Assembly: GCA_964622545.1 (NCBI GenBank)
Contig: CAZUQM010000002.1
Coordinates: 1-64,000, forward strand
Length of the DNA: 64,000 nt
DNA from: JAFGLZ01 sp964622545
Lineage (GTDB): Bacteria > Planctomycetota > Phycisphaerae > UBA1845 > JAFGLZ01
Direction: 5' to 3'
Positions within the stretch are counted from its first letter, which is position 1; every line of letters begins with the position of its first letter. Position numbers and translations under genes: made by a program. Under the pieces are notes generated by a model that was given only the letters and a program-made list of their open reading frames with translations, was not told where the DNA came from and did not search any database. Below, in pieces: positions 1 through 7,918 of the stretch.

Positions 1-88
1 ACAGCACAGCTCCCTAACGGTCGCTGCTCTGATAACCGTCTCGCCCTCCTGATCGGAACCCACAGAAACAAGTGTGGTCGGGTACTAG
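1..88 (-). repeat. CTAG-ended miniature element, family A, truncated by the window edge
   Basis: The first 88 bases repeat the end of the element found complete at 85-301, including the block reading GATCGGAACCCACAGAAAC and the terminal GTGGTCGGGTACTAG. The copy runs off the left edge of the window. Its terminal CTAG (85-88) is shared with the next copy, so the two are joined head to tail. No transposase is encoded. This is direct sequence similarity within the window; calling it a miniature transposable element is inference. Confidence 0.8.
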
Positions 89-301
89 TAGTCGAACACA
101 ATTGAATCCGTCGGTTCCCCAGCTTCGGGGTCGCCGTCGGAGACGCTCCCACTTCGGATCGATGCCGCGCCGGAGACGCGACCGTGAGGGAGCGTTGCCG
201 TTCAAGCGCTCCAACAGCACAGCTCCCTAACGGTCGCTGCTCTGATAACCGTCTCGCCCTCCTGATCGAAACCCACAGAAACATTTGTGGTCGGGTACTA
301 A
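85..301 (-). repeat. CTAG-ended miniature element, family A, 217-bp form
   Basis: This is a complete copy in the reverse orientation relative to the copy at 28435. It starts CTAGTAGTCGAACACA and ends TGTGGTCGGGTACTAA; the two ends are imperfect inverted repeats of about 16 bp. It carries the 33-bp internal segment (containing CATCGATGCCGCGCC-like sequence) that also occurs in the copy at 61554 but not in the 184-bp copies. The final CTAG has decayed to CTAA. An internal stem (GGAGCGTT-type arms around a short loop) is shared by all copies. Short reading frames across it are repeat-derived and not believable genes. Confidence 0.85.
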
Positions 302-480
302 TACCGTTTTCACTCAGCAAGTTTCGCGTGTTTCGTGTGCCACTGGCCGGCGTCGCCTTGGCGAAGTAGGCTTGTCCGCCAGTGCTCGCAAGGTTAACGC
401 GATCGCAAGAGCAGCAAACGTGAAGGAGCAGTGCCGTTCGAGCGCGTGAGCGGCAACGCCTCGTGCGCACCACGATATGC
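302..480. other. Intergenic stretch with degraded repeat remnant
   Basis: No credible gene is seen between the family A element and the phosphate-binding protein gene. The segment around 420-455 (GTGAAGGAGCAGTGCCGTTC) resembles the centre of the family A element (GTGAGGGAGCGTTGCCGTTC) and is probably a decayed copy. Confidence 0.45.
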
Positions 481-1449
481 TTACTCATCACTACTTGGCT
501 GCGTCGTCGGTAGGTTCTTCAGATCGATCACCGCTTGGGCCTTCTCGCGCGGGACCGGCGTGTAGCGCGTCGTCCGGATGGCGGCCTGGCCGTCCTCTGA
601 GAACAGGTAATCGACGAGCTTGGCGGCCGCCGGGTCCGGCGGATCGGTCGTCCACACCCAGATCGTCTTGAGCAGCGGCCACTTGTCGGCGTCGAGGCTG
701 TCCTTCGTCGGGTAGATCGGTTCCTTGTCGAAAGCGCCCCTCAGGCCGAGGTACGGCGTGGCCTCGGCGTAACCGAGTTCGGTCATCCCGATGGACATCG
801 GATCGGTCTTGACGGCATCGATGATGTCACCCGGCTCGCGAAACTGCTTCCAGGGCGGATCGGCCAGGAACAAGTTCGCGACCTGCATGAACAGCCGCCC
901 GGCGCGGGTGCTCCGATGCGGACCGTAGAGCGTAATGGGCGCCGGCGGACCGTCGACGGCGGCCCAGTTCTTGATCTTGCTGCGCAGGATGTCCCGAAAC
1001 TGCTTGACCTCCATGTGCTTGATGGGGTTGTCCGGATGGACGTAGACGCCGAAGGCGTCCCACGCCACCCGCCAGCCGATCGGTAGGTTGCCGTGCGCCT
1101 CGATGTAATCCTTGGCGTCGTACCAGGCGATCGACGAACTGGTGCACGCCACGTTGGCCTGGCCCTTGACCAGCGCCCGGAACCCGTCGTGGCTGAACCG
1201 CACCTTGCCCACCCGGTCCGCGGTGAACGGGATGCTTCGGCATCGGTCGGCCCAACTCTCGACGAGCTCCACGGGGATCTGAGCACCCGCCAGCCGGAGT
1301 GGCTGATCGGGCATCCGCGCCGACTGCCAACTCTGACGCCAGCTCTCCCGCCAGCCGCAGCCGACGCCGACCGCCAGGGCCAGCGATAGGACCCCGGCCA
1401 GCAAGGCCACGGAGACGCGCTGTTGGCGATGGCGGAAACGGATGGTCAT
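481..1449 (-). CDS. PstS-like phosphate/anion ABC transporter substrate-binding protein
   Basis: The product has 322 residues in the type II periplasmic binding protein fold of the PstS family. It has an N-terminal hydrophobic export segment followed by GVGC, a weak lipobox, then a body with family-like stretches such as GQANVACTSSSIAW, an anion-loop-like TSSS, and a C-terminal LVDYLFSEDGQAAIRTT typical of PstS-like proteins. The frame extends to 1596, but the ATG at 1449 directly precedes the signal sequence and avoids overlap with the upstream ROK gene. No pstCAB permease or ATPase genes are adjacent, so the ligand is uncertain; planctomycetes carry many orphan proteins of this kind. The ROK gene lies 112 bp upstream on the same strand. 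Confidence 0.75.
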   Translation of the reverse strand: MTIRFRHRQQRVSVALLAGVLSLALAVGVGCGWRESWRQSWQSARMPDQPLRLAGAQIPVELVESWADRCRSIPFTADRVGKVRFSHDGFRALVKGQANVACTSSSIAWYDAKDYIEAHGNLPIGWRVAWDAFGVYVHPDNPIKHMEVKQFRDILRSKIKNWAAVDGPPAPITLYGPHRSTRAGRLFMQVANLFLADPPWKQFREPGDIIDAVKTDPMSIGMTELGYAEATPYLGLRGAFDKEPIYPTKDSLDADKWPLLKTIWVWTTDPPDPAAAKLVDYLFSEDGQAAIRTTRYTPVPREKAQAVIDLKNLPTTQPSSDE

Positions 1450-1561
1450 GTTCGATGAGCGGCGGTACGTCCGGTGAGCAGAATCGTGCGAGCAAGCGGC
1501 GCGCCGACCCGAGCCGCTTCCACCCGAGATCGGCACCGCGACCGGCTCGTCAGGTGCCGAT

Positions 1562-2848
1562 TCAGGCAGTCTGACGATCGCGGGGCGAGCCGTCAAGCCT
1601 GTTGATCACGGCATGGGGGGCGTGCGACTGCCCGTTACCACCCTCTCGGGCGACTTGCCAGAGCATCTGGTCGATCACGTTGGTGGCCGCGCCGACCGAC
1701 GAGGCCAGCGTCCCCAGCGGAGACACCATGACGCGCGTCTTGCCGGCCAGGGCGGGCAAGATCGTGCTGTTGAGCTTGTGAACGATGCGGTCGGTGAACA
1801 CCGAAGCGCCCGACATCCCGTCGTCCTCGCCGGCCAGGATACCGCCCAGGACCACGAGCTCGGGGTTGAGGATGTTGGCCGCGTTCGCTAGGGCCTGCCC
1901 GACATGATCGGCGGCGGTGTCGAGCAGATTGGTAGCCAACCGATCGCCGTCCTTGGCCGCCTCCAAGATCGTCGCGATCGTGATCGTCTCGGTGTGTCCC
2001 CCGGCGCGGCGCAGGATGCTCGACTGCACACCGCGGCTCAGCGCCTCGATCGCGCCGGCCACGATCGCCGGCGGCGAGGCGATCGACTCCAGGCAACCGA
2101 AGTTCCCACAATGGCAAATCGGACCGTTCGGATCGATCACCGTGTGACCTAGCTCACCGGCGTGGCCGAGATGGCCGCGCAGTAACTGGCCGTTCGCCAC
2201 GACACCCAGGCCGATGCCTTTGCCGATGTGCAGGTAGAGGAAGTCATCACACAGGCGCCCGGCTCCGTGGCGGACCTCCGCTTGCGCGGCCGCCTGCACG
2301 TCATTCCAAACGACCACGGGCAGGCCCAGCCGTTCGGTCAGCAGCCCGCCGATCGGGACGTCATGCCAGTCGGAGCAATAGGGAAACTGTATGGAGACGC
2401 CCGACTTGCTGTCGACGATCCCGCTGATGCCCACGCCCAGACCGGCCGGACGGGCACACTGCTCGTCACCGAGCAGCGTCTCGGCCATCTCGATCACGCG
2501 CGACACGACCACCTCACGGCTCGTGGCGATCTCGTTGCGCCCGCCGACGCTCTTGAGGACCTGCCCGCTCATGTCCGTCAGCACGCCGACGATCTCGCGC
2601 GGACTCACCGACAGGCCAAGGCCTTGCGCATAGTCGTTGTTCAACTGAACAATGGCGGCGGGACGCCCACCCGTGCTCGGTCCCCTGCCCGCCTCGACCA
2701 GCAATCGCTCGCCCAGAAGGTCGCGAACCAGCGCGCTGGCCGTCGGCAGCGACGTGTCCAGATGATCCGCGATTTGGGGCCGACTGAACGACTCCCCGTC
2801 ACGCATCATCTCAACCAAGTTCCAACGATGTTGTGATCGATCTGACAT
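1562..2848 (-). CDS. ROK-family transcriptional regulator (NagC/XylR type)
   Basis: The 428-residue protein has an N-terminal winged helix-turn-helix (about residues 5-65, with SRPQIADHLDTSLPTASALV) and a C-terminal ROK sugar-kinase-like domain. The ROK zinc signature is visible as GELGH followed by CHCGNFGCLES, giving the CxCGxxGCxE motif. Such proteins sense a sugar or sugar phosphate and repress catabolic or transport genes. The frame begins at 2938, but the ATG at 2848 leads straight into the HTH and lies 37 bp below a TATAAT box at 2892-2897. The effector cannot be read from the sequence. Because the downstream gene is a solute-binding protein, the regulator may control it. Confidence 0.88.
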   Translation of the reverse strand: MSDRSQHRWNLVEMMRDGESFSRPQIADHLDTSLPTASALVRDLLGERLLVEAGRGPSTGGRPAAIVQLNNDYAQGLGLSVSPREIVGVLTDMSGQVLKSVGGRNEIATSREVVVSRVIEMAETLLGDEQCARPAGLGVGISGIVDSKSGVSIQFPYCSDWHDVPIGGLLTERLGLPVVVWNDVQAAAQAEVRHGAGRLCDDFLYLHIGKGIGLGVVANGQLLRGHLGHAGELGHTVIDPNGPICHCGNFGCLESIASPPAIVAGAIEALSRGVQSSILRRAGGHTETITIATILEAAKDGDRLATNLLDTAADHVGQALANAANILNPELVVLGGILAGEDDGMSGASVFTDRIVHKLNSTILPALAGKTRVMVSPLGTLASSVGAATNVIDQMLWQVAREGGNGQSHAPHAVINRLDGSPRDRQTA

Positions 2849-2891
2849 GCTTTTGCCCACTCTTGCACCGAAGTTAGCCCCTCCCTTGCGA

Positions 2892-2921
2892 ATTATAGGG
2901 CTCTGATGCCCGCTCCCGGAA
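2892..2921 (-). promoter_or_regulatory. Candidate sigma-70 promoter of the ROK regulator
   Basis: On the minus strand a perfect TATAAT (2897-2892) is preceded after an 18-bp spacer by TTCCGG, a poor -35. The predicted start lies about 37 bp above the ATG at 2848. The -10 is strong; the -35 is weak, as expected if an activator or autoregulation is involved. Confidence 0.4.
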
Positions 2922-3004
2922 TAACTAAGACACGCCATATTTGCGTTTGACAGAAACTTCCTTAAGCGGCTGCGGGATGACTCGCACGACGGGGCTGAAG
3001 TCCC

Positions 3005-4147
3005 TTAGATACGATCTGCGGCCGGCCAATGCCACGGAATCGGCAGGAAACAGCACAGATCGCGATAGGCCCCTTGAACGTCGACTATGTGGTCCAGGTG
3101 GTAAGGGCCCAACAGCAACTGCGCCATGGCGGAATCTGGAAGTAAGATACGCCTAGGACAGGGCTTACGAGAAACACGGAACCGCCTGCCGACGTGCAAC
3201 GTGGCCGATTGCCCGCTGTCGGTCATGACCAGCGTGACCTGACCAGCGACGCAGGCGGCACGCGCTGCTCGACGTCGCATCTCCGGTAGGAGGTGCTCAA
3301 GGCACGATGCCAGATTCAGGATGCGAATCTGGTAGCTCGCCGACATGATCGGGCGCGAGTACTCGCCGCAGTGGATCAACCAGCGAAGGAGCTCACCCGG
3401 CTCGGGGCCCATCTCCACGGTCACGACCTCCACGCCCTCGCGGCCGAGAAGGTCGTGAATGATCGCACCGACCCCTCGTGGATGGCCACACGCCTCGATG
3501 ATGCGATCGTCGTCGCGCACGATGACATAGGCGAAGGCATCCGGCGCGTCGGAGACCAGCACCTCGAAGCCCGGACGCGCTAGAACCCGCTCGAAGTAAG
3601 CCTTGGGACGATCGATCCGGTACCGCGCGGCGTCGTGAGCTCGACGCACCCGGGCCAGATCCCGCAAGCGCTCGTAGCCGCGGACCGGGCCGGTCGGCAC
3701 GTCACAGCACTCGAGGCAGCGGGTCGTCAGCCGGAACTCGTAGCGCCGTCCGCCCCCGTCCCAGCCGAACCTGCGGTAGCGAAAGCGATCGCCGCCGAGC
3801 ACGGCCACGTCGATGCCCGCCCGACGCATGACGGCGTCGCCCAGACGGATCATGTCGGTCATCACGCCCCGGTTGCGGTGGTCCTGTCGGGCGCACACGC
3901 CCCCGATCCCGGCGGCCTTGAGCTTGGCGTCGCCCACGACCAACGTGCGGGGGAAGATGCCGTACGACCCGACGACCTCGTCGCCCTCCAGCGCCCAGTA
4001 GCTCTGGCGAAGGAGCGTGGCGACGGGGGAGTACAGGTGGGACATCCGCTCGAAGGCGTCACGATCGACGTCGAATTGTTCGCTGAGGAAGCCGATCAGC
4101 TCGTCGCGTTCGGTGAGCGTCACCGCCTTGAGTCTCCGTCGGGGCAT
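3005..4147 (-). CDS. Eis-like GNAT N-acetyltransferase
   Basis: The 380-residue product resembles the COG4552/Eis layout: an N-terminal GNAT domain, a second GNAT-like domain and a C-terminal sterol-carrier-like domain. The acetyl-CoA-binding segment reads GIGGVCARQDHRNRGVMTDM (about residues 80-99), matching the V-x-x-x-x-x-R-x-x-G-[VIL] pattern. Family members acetylate amines such as aminoglycosides or protein lysines using acetyl-CoA in the cytoplasm; the substrate here is unknown. The ATG at 4147 follows GGAG at a spacing of about 11. It is flanked by unrelated genes on the same strand and appears monocistronic. Confidence 0.72.
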   Translation of the reverse strand: MPRRRLKAVTLTERDELIGFLSEQFDVDRDAFERMSHLYSPVATLLRQSYWALEGDEVVGSYGIFPRTLVVGDAKLKAAGIGGVCARQDHRNRGVMTDMIRLGDAVMRRAGIDVAVLGGDRFRYRRFGWDGGGRRYEFRLTTRCLECCDVPTGPVRGYERLRDLARVRRAHDAARYRIDRPKAYFERVLARPGFEVLVSDAPDAFAYVIVRDDDRIIEACGHPRGVGAIIHDLLGREGVEVVTVEMGPEPGELLRWLIHCGEYSRPIMSASYQIRILNLASCLEHLLPEMRRRAARAACVAGQVTLVMTDSGQSATLHVGRRFRVSRKPCPRRILLPDSAMAQLLLGPYHLDHIVDVQGAYRDLCCFLPIPWHWPAADRI

Positions 4148-4402
4148 CGTGTCCGTCGCTCCGGGGGGGTTGGCTCCATCACCGGGTCGTACCGTGTGTC
4201 ACACTATAGCAATTGCGGTAGGACGTGCATCGCCGGTGGCGTCAGATTGGCCCGCACCGGCGTCCGCCGCGCGCAGGCAAGGACGGGTCACGGCGACCCC
4301 GTCCCGCAGTTCGCCACGACGTCGTCTACCCCTCTGGCGGTCTACGGAGAGAACCCTATTCGTCGTCCGTCACCACGGATCGATGCCATGGCAACGGGCC
4401 GA

Positions 4403-6313
4403 TTACTGCTTCTTGGTCGTCGTGGTCGCTGGGGCCGACGCCGGCGGGGGCGTGAACTCGACCGGATTACCTGTGATGACCCACTTACCGGGATAGGTCG
4501 CCTGCCGTCGCTCCCATTCCTGCGAGACATCCTGTCCCTGGATTGGCTTGTGACACGTCGAGCAGACGCCGTGGTGCGGCTTGTTGATCTGGTCGGCCAC
4601 CTGTTCGTGACAACCAACACACAGGCCGTGCATGGCGTCGGTGTAGCTAACCGCCATGTCGTCCCCCTCGGTCTTGATGGCCGCGTCCGGTACCATCATA
4701 TCAAGCTCGTCAACATGGCAAGCCTCGCAGGCCTTGGCGGTCTCGCGAGACCGGTCGCTTCCGGACGGATGGCATTCGGTGCAGGAGTCGTTACCACCCA
4801 AGTAATCCACATGCTCCTCGTGGGAGAAGATCGAGCGGGCTTGATACATGTCACTGTGACACAGATGACAACCCGTGTGCTCATCGCGTGGCACGTGCAT
4901 ATGATGACAAAACTTGCAGGACGCATCCTCGCCGTTGACCGCCACGTGCACGGCATGGTTGAACTCGACGAAGAATCCGTCACGGTTACCATCGATACGC
5001 AACGTGTTCCTGTAGTCACCGCGAGCCGGATGGGTCGGCACTCGGTTCAGTCCCTCGCTCCGGGCCGACTTGAAGGGGAGCAAGCCGACGGCCACTGCCG
5101 CCCCCACCACGAAGGCCAAGGAGCTGCCGGAAGCCAATGCGCCACGATTGACGTCCATCCAACGATAGCCAGCGGTGTCTGTCGGACGGTGTGTTTGTTC
5201 CTCGGTGAGAGGTCCAGGCGTCCAGATGCGGAACCGCTCCAGGGCAAAGAGGAAAAAGAGCCCCGCCGCCGACAAGATGCCAGCGCTCAGGGCGAACTCG
5301 CTCCACGAGGGGAAGTAGTCGGCCCCGGCCGCCCGCAGCATCGCGATACCACTGACCGTCACGCGCTGCAGGATCATGCCCGAGGTTACCAGGATGGCAC
5401 AACCGATCAGCCCAGCCAGGCTGGTCCGCACCCGCTCGCTCATCAGCAGGCTGCATGGAATGATGATGCTGACGGCGATCTCGAGCAGGAACATCGCACT
5501 TTCCCAGGATCCATCGGCCACATGCACGATCTCGCCACGCACGATCAGATCGCCGAGGCGCAGGATCAGGTAGGCCCACAGAGCAAAGGCCGCCCCTCGT
5601 GCCAACGGAGACAACATTTCCACGTTCACCGGCTTGCGATAGAGCCAGGGCACGATGATGAACTCGGTCACGATGACGAGCGTACCCAAGCCGGCGGCCG
5701 AGATGATGAACAACAACGGCTGGATCGGACTGTACCAGAGGGGATGGAGCGTATGCGGCGTGATCAGGAAAATCGTTCCGAGGGTCGACTGGTGCAGCGT
5801 CGAGATCATCACGCCCAAGATCGCCAGAGGTAGCGCGAGACGCTTGAGGACGTTTGCCACCTGGGTCAACCGCGGCCAATCCTCGATGACAATGGGTGTG
5901 AATTCCAACACCAACAGTGTCAGGTAGAGCATGACGCACCAGGCCACCTCAAAGAGGGGTGAGTGGATCTGCCAGTAGACGATCGGATGCCAGATCCGCC
6001 ACGGTAGGCCGATGTCGAACAACAACGTCGTGGCGGCCGAACCATAGCCGAGCAGCGCAGTGATCACAGCCGGCCGGACCACCGACTCGAATCGATGGAG
6101 ACGGAAGACGTGGATCGTGCCGGTCAGCACGAAGCCACCGGCGGCCAGGGCGATGCCTGCGATCACGCCCCACCCCTTCCACAGGCCCCACGGGATGGCA
6201 TCGTTGAGGTTCGTCGTTGCACCGAGGCCAAACAGCATCCGATGCGCAATGACGGCAATGCCCAGACCGAGCACGCCCCACAGGATCTGCTTGGCAATCT
6301 GCACTCTACTCAT
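4403..6313 (-). CDS. NrfD/DsrP-like quinone-interacting membrane subunit fused to a six-heme cytochrome c domain
   Basis: This 636-residue protein joins two subunits that are normally separate. Residues 1 to about 385 form an NrfD/DsrP/HmeB-type integral membrane domain with about ten hydrophobic helices. A further hydrophobic segment (about 396-412) acts as a linker or signal anchor. About residues 465-590 carry six CxxCH heme motifs: CKFCH, CHLCH, CTECH, CEACH, CVGCH and CSTCH. The C terminus is therefore expected in the periplasm. The domain would connect menaquinone with periplasmic electron carriers, like DsrP plus DsrJ. The ATG at 6313 has GGAGG nine bases upstream and overlaps the end of the ferredoxin gene; the longer start at 6340 is less likely. 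It is the last gene of the complex operon. Confidence 0.85.
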   Translation of the reverse strand: MSRVQIAKQILWGVLGLGIAVIAHRMLFGLGATTNLNDAIPWGLWKGWGVIAGIALAAGGFVLTGTIHVFRLHRFESVVRPAVITALLGYGSAATTLLFDIGLPWRIWHPIVYWQIHSPLFEVAWCVMLYLTLLVLEFTPIVIEDWPRLTQVANVLKRLALPLAILGVMISTLHQSTLGTIFLITPHTLHPLWYSPIQPLLFIISAAGLGTLVIVTEFIIVPWLYRKPVNVEMLSPLARGAAFALWAYLILRLGDLIVRGEIVHVADGSWESAMFLLEIAVSIIIPCSLLMSERVRTSLAGLIGCAILVTSGMILQRVTVSGIAMLRAAGADYFPSWSEFALSAGILSAAGLFFLFALERFRIWTPGPLTEEQTHRPTDTAGYRWMDVNRGALASGSSLAFVVGAAVAVGLLPFKSARSEGLNRVPTHPARGDYRNTLRIDGNRDGFFVEFNHAVHVAVNGEDASCKFCHHMHVPRDEHTGCHLCHSDMYQARSIFSHEEHVDYLGGNDSCTECHPSGSDRSRETAKACEACHVDELDMMVPDAAIKTEGDDMAVSYTDAMHGLCVGCHEQVADQINKPHHGVCSTCHKPIQGQDVSQEWERRQATYPGKWVITGNPVEFTPPPASAPATTTTKKQ

Positions 6314-7202
6314 GTCGGCCCGCCTCCGTGGTCGAATCACCCTTCTGATCGTCGCTCGGCGACGCCTCCCCCTCGGCGGAAGGTTCTGTGGTCTGTTCCT
6401 GTTCCTTCGCCTCGACCTCCTGTTCGGCGTCGGCCTGCTTGGACGGAGCGTCCTCGCCCTCGTCGTGCAGGTGCATCTCCTGCAACTTCATCCGACGGCC
6501 GACAATCCAGTGGACGCCCAACAGCACCGCCCCCACACCGAGGAACACGTAGGGCGTGCTTTGGATAGGTGCGTGGATCGTATCGGGCAAGGGCCGGCTA
6601 GCCAGTTCCTTGCCGTAGCTCAGGAAGCTAAGATCGATGTCGGACACGTACAGCACGCAGGTCCCGCCGATCTCGTCGCTATCACCGTAGAGCTTGAGCT
6701 TCGGATTGGCCTTGAGCCGCTTCTTGGCCTCCGCCAACAGGTCGTCTCGCTCGCCGAAGATCGTGGCCTTGGTCGGACACACCTCGGTGCAGGCCGGGAC
6801 GCCCGGTTTGTCCTCGCGCGTGGTGCAGAACGTGCACTTTTCGATAAAGGGAGCGGCTCGATCCCAATCGTATCTTGGCACACCATACGGACATGCCAAC
6901 ATACAGTAGCGGCAGCCGATGCACTTGTCCGCGTGGTAGACGACGGGTCCTTCCGGCGTGTGCTCCAACGCGCCGACGGGGCAAACCGCTTCGCACGCAG
7001 GCTCGAGACAGTGTCGGCACTGCTTGCGAACGTACTTGCCACCGGGGCGGCGAATGACGGAGGTCCAATTCCTCGCCGACAAACCGTCTGGCTTGTACCA
7101 CCGTCGGGGGAGGTCTGGTGGAAGCTTGTTGGCCTTTTTGCATGCGGCGACGCACTCGTTACAGCCGATGCACAGCGTGGTGTCCGTCAGAATGGCTTTC
7201 AT
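6306..7202 (-). CDS. Four-cluster [4Fe-4S] ferredoxin-like subunit (HybA/DsrO type) with C-terminal membrane anchor
   Basis: The 298-residue protein has ferredoxin motifs CIGCNECVAACK, CRHCLEPACEAVCP, CIGCRYCMLACPYG and CTFC...CTEVCP, the pattern of the DmsB/HybA/NrfC/DsrO family. A hydrophobic segment follows (about residues 218-236), then an acidic Glu-rich tail. It should pass electrons between the cytochrome/NrfD unit and its partners. Unlike HybA and DsrO it shows no Tat signal: the first cluster begins about ten residues from the start. Either the protein is cytoplasmic-facing or its export differs. Its start overlaps the stop of the NarI-like gene as ATGA, showing translational coupling. 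Confidence 0.87.
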   Translation of the reverse strand: MKAILTDTTLCIGCNECVAACKKANKLPPDLPRRWYKPDGLSARNWTSVIRRPGGKYVRKQCRHCLEPACEAVCPVGALEHTPEGPVVYHADKCIGCRYCMLACPYGVPRYDWDRAAPFIEKCTFCTTREDKPGVPACTEVCPTKATIFGERDDLLAEAKKRLKANPKLKLYGDSDEIGGTCVLYVSDIDLSFLSYGKELASRPLPDTIHAPIQSTPYVFLGVGAVLLGVHWIVGRRMKLQEMHLHDEGEDAPSKQADAEQEVEAKEQEQTTEPSAEGEASPSDDQKGDSTTEAGRHE

Positions 7203-7918
7203 ATCGGAGCAGACTCCTTACCGAGGGCTCGGGCGACATTGCGCCCCGCCGACGCGGGGAACCGCCAGCCCATCTCAGAAACGAGTTGCGAGAACGGCAT
7301 AAGCACGCAATGCGCCACCTTCGAGAAGGGAATGAGCACGAAGATCAGCTCGCCGCTCAAGACGTGAATCAGCATCATCGCCTGATACGACATCGGGCTG
7401 ATGCTCGGGTGCCGGATGAACAACCCGCTGAGAAACGGAATGGTCAACAGCACTGGCCATAGGAAATCGCTGGGACGGCTCATCGCACGAGACAGCGGCG
7501 AGGCGATCCGCCCCACCAACAGCCCGATGCCTGCCAAGATCGTCACCACGGTCAGCACGTCGGCCACCCGGTTCGATAGGGTCGGCCAGGCAAGGCCCGT
7601 CCCCTGCTTCCACAGATAGACGTGCCCGAAAAGGAAAACGGGCGTGATGATCAGCCCGACGTGCCAGAGGAACGACACAATGCTGTAGACGGCGCGGGTC
7701 CGCGTCAGCCGCGCGAACGGGAACAGCCACCAAAGCGTTCGCTTGCGAACCACATCCCAGGCGACGGCCTTGTCGCCGGCCGACAGGTACGTCTTGATGA
7801 GGTTGTACGCGGTTAGAATCACCAGCCGCGCGCAGCCCAACACGAGCAACGCAAACGTGAAGCGGAACAGCGGCCCGCGGGCGAACTCCAGCAAACTGGT
7901 CATTGTCGTGTCGTTCAC
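7199..7918 (-). CDS. NarI-like cytochrome b membrane subunit (DsrM/HmeC type)
   Basis: The 239-residue protein has about five transmembrane segments and resembles the gamma subunit of respiratory nitrate reductase and DsrM/HmeC/TmcC. Histidines in SFLWHVGL and MLIHVLSGELIF sit in membrane helices and are candidate heme b ligands. The subunit would oxidise or reduce menaquinone at the membrane and exchange electrons with the HdrD-like partner, whose gene overlaps its start by four bases. It is followed by the ferredoxin gene with another four-base overlap. It is shorter than some DsrM proteins but of normal length for a NarI core. Confidence 0.85.
   Translation of the reverse strand: MNDTTMTSLLEFARGPLFRFTFALLVLGCARLVILTAYNLIKTYLSAGDKAVAWDVVRKRTLWWLFPFARLTRTRAVYSIVSFLWHVGLIITPVFLFGHVYLWKQGTGLAWPTLSNRVADVLTVVTILAGIGLLVGRIASPLSRAMSRPSDFLWPVLLTIPFLSGLFIRHPSISPMSYQAMMLIHVLSGELIFVLIPFSKVAHCVLMPFSQLVSEMGWRFPASAGRNVARALGKESAPI

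Noticed and set aside
14..220. Recurring short frames in the CTAG elements (also near 61449-61757 and 61848)
   Set aside because: The similar peptides result from DNA similarity of the repeats. Copies are interrupted differently, lie in both orientations and lack ribosome sites.
3635..5833. Long open frame of 732 codons on the plus strand
   Set aside because: It lies opposite the acetyltransferase and NrfD-cytochrome genes, which have strong family motifs. Its composition (His/Arg/Gly/Pro-rich) is that of an antisense shadow in GC-rich DNA.
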